The position numbers and the translations under genes are program-made. 64,000 bases of DNA, taken from positions 869,001 to 933,000 of the forward strand of contig JAWUZG010000056.1 in the NCBI GenBank assembly GCA_036785705.1, written 5' to 3'. Shown piece after piece: positions 63,201 through 64,000 of this stretch. Below the pieces are notes generated by a model. It was not told the DNA's origin. It searched no databases and saw only the letters and a program-made list of their open reading frames with translations. Source of the DNA: Acanthornis magna. Its lineage: Eukaryota > Chordata > Aves > Passeriformes > Acanthizidae. How positions within the stretch are numbered: the first letter of the stretch is position 1; each line of letters starts with the position of its first letter.

Positions 63201-64000
63201 ATGCTGCTACCTGAGCTTGTGCTGCTGTGCCAAGAGCCCTCCTGGAAAGCCACATTCAAATATTCATAGCATTTTTGGGAATGTGAAATACCAGTAAAAA
63301 GCTAGATTTTCAGTAGCTGTTGAGAGAAGAAAATGTGCTCGTTAGAGCACAGAGCAGTAAAAATGGAGCAGAGACTTGTGTTGCTTCATTGTTCCTGCCT
63401 GCCATCCCATAGCCAAAAGTGCATTTTGGCCAAGCCTTGATAAACCCTGTGTTCCTTTAGAAGAAGTGTGTTCTACATGATTCATTCATAAGGATGGGTG
63501 ACCAGTAGTACCTTCTGTCTTTTCTGCTGATTTTCTCCTCTTATTAAATGGTATTCGGTGTGTAATATTAGGCCAACAATTAAAGAATGAAAATTGCAGA
63601 GATGCAGCTGAGGGCTTGGATAGTCTCTGATGGTCTCAAATTCAATCACTACTTCTTGATATGATAATTTAGGGTTCTTAGGTGGTTCTTCTGGCCAGAA
63701 AATCTTATTGTCATCTCATTTCCAAAGCCAAAGCAATTAAGTTTTTATTTTTTTCTTCCTCTTGCTAATCTTTCCCTTCTTCAATGAAAGAGTGTTTGAG
63801 AGCACGCAGGCTTTCAGCTTACACGGCAACCCTTGGGGATGTGTCTTCATCTTGCTGTGTCAAAAGCTTTTCAAATCAGTAGTTCGGGAGTAGTGAACCC
63901 TTCAAACTCGTGAGTAACAGATACTTGTTTTATTTAAGAGTCCTTAAGCATGAGCAAGTCATTAAGTACTTCCTTTCTCCCCATGAATCAGTTCTATTTT
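60243..64000. other. Presumed intron of the rightward gene
   Basis: T-leaning unique sequence continuing to the window edge, holding the palindrome-bearing tandem repeat at 61701-61772. No further exon candidate with two good splice sites was noted. Confidence 0.35.
61701..61772. repeat. Tandem duplication of a palindrome-containing 34-bp unit
   Basis: The 34-bp unit starting GCTTGTTTAGTTAAACAAGG occurs at 61701-61734 and, after ATTT, again without change at 61739-61772 (38-bp period). Each copy contains the inverted repeat CTTGTTTA-GT-TAAACAAG, which also resembles paired forkhead (GTTTA/TAAAC) sites. Confidence 0.95.

Noticed and set aside
1..64000. CRISPR arrays, operons, tRNA or rRNA genes, endogenous viral elements
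   Set aside because: None was recognised on reading both strands; the composition and splice signals are those of vertebrate introns.

Overview
The window looks like vertebrate nuclear DNA, most probably from a bird. The G+C is low to moderate, there is one sharp CpG island, interspersed repeats are few, and those I can recognise are CR1 LINE tails. One of them (about 15284-15480) has the avian-type CR1 end. There are no bacterial-type operons, no convincing long protein-coding ORF, no CRISPR array, and no rRNA or tRNA that I can recognise. The long GC-rich open frames between 18.0 and 19.4 kb come from base composition.

Layout: a CpG island at about 18030-19410 holds what looks like a bidirectional promoter. 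A leftward (minus-strand) transcript would start near 18520-18560 and splice out at a clear donor at 18189/18188. A rightward (plus-strand) transcript would start near 18720-18760 and splice out at 18892/18893. Both first exons lack an ATG, so both genes should have non-coding first exons. Between them lie a ZNF143-type ACTACAA-TCCC motif, a CCAAT box, GC boxes and an ETS-like site. Left of the island the plus strand tends to be A/C-rich with poly(A) runs. Right of it the plus strand tends to be T/G-rich with poly(T) runs. This is the pattern expected if about 18 kb on the left and about 45 kb on the right are mostly introns of two divergently transcribed genes.

I could not name either gene. 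Inside the presumed introns I looked for short exons from splice signals plus open frames. On the minus strand a phase-compatible chain (9486-9552, 3739-3813, 3344-3425, 3026-3212) would encode a small protein from ATG to TAG. Other candidates lie at 14449-14494, 7166-7291 and 3853-3987. On the plus strand a phase-compatible chain is 46723-46850 (ATG in a strong Kozak context), 49286-49314 and 60153-60242. These are inferences from sequence alone, and pseudo-exons are common in vertebrate introns.

Other structure: two polypyrimidine-AG|GT(A/G)AGT junctions that resemble recursive splice sites (13907 on minus, 47553 on plus), a pre-miRNA-like hairpin at 43337-43395, a cluster of inverted repeats at 26351-26464, a 20-bp-class perfect hairpin at 44906-44929, several short tandem duplications, and an ancient amniote-type CR1 tail at about 57355-57740. 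I found no clear evidence for an exotic undescribed system. The most testable items are the two exon chains, the recursive splice sites and the hairpins.
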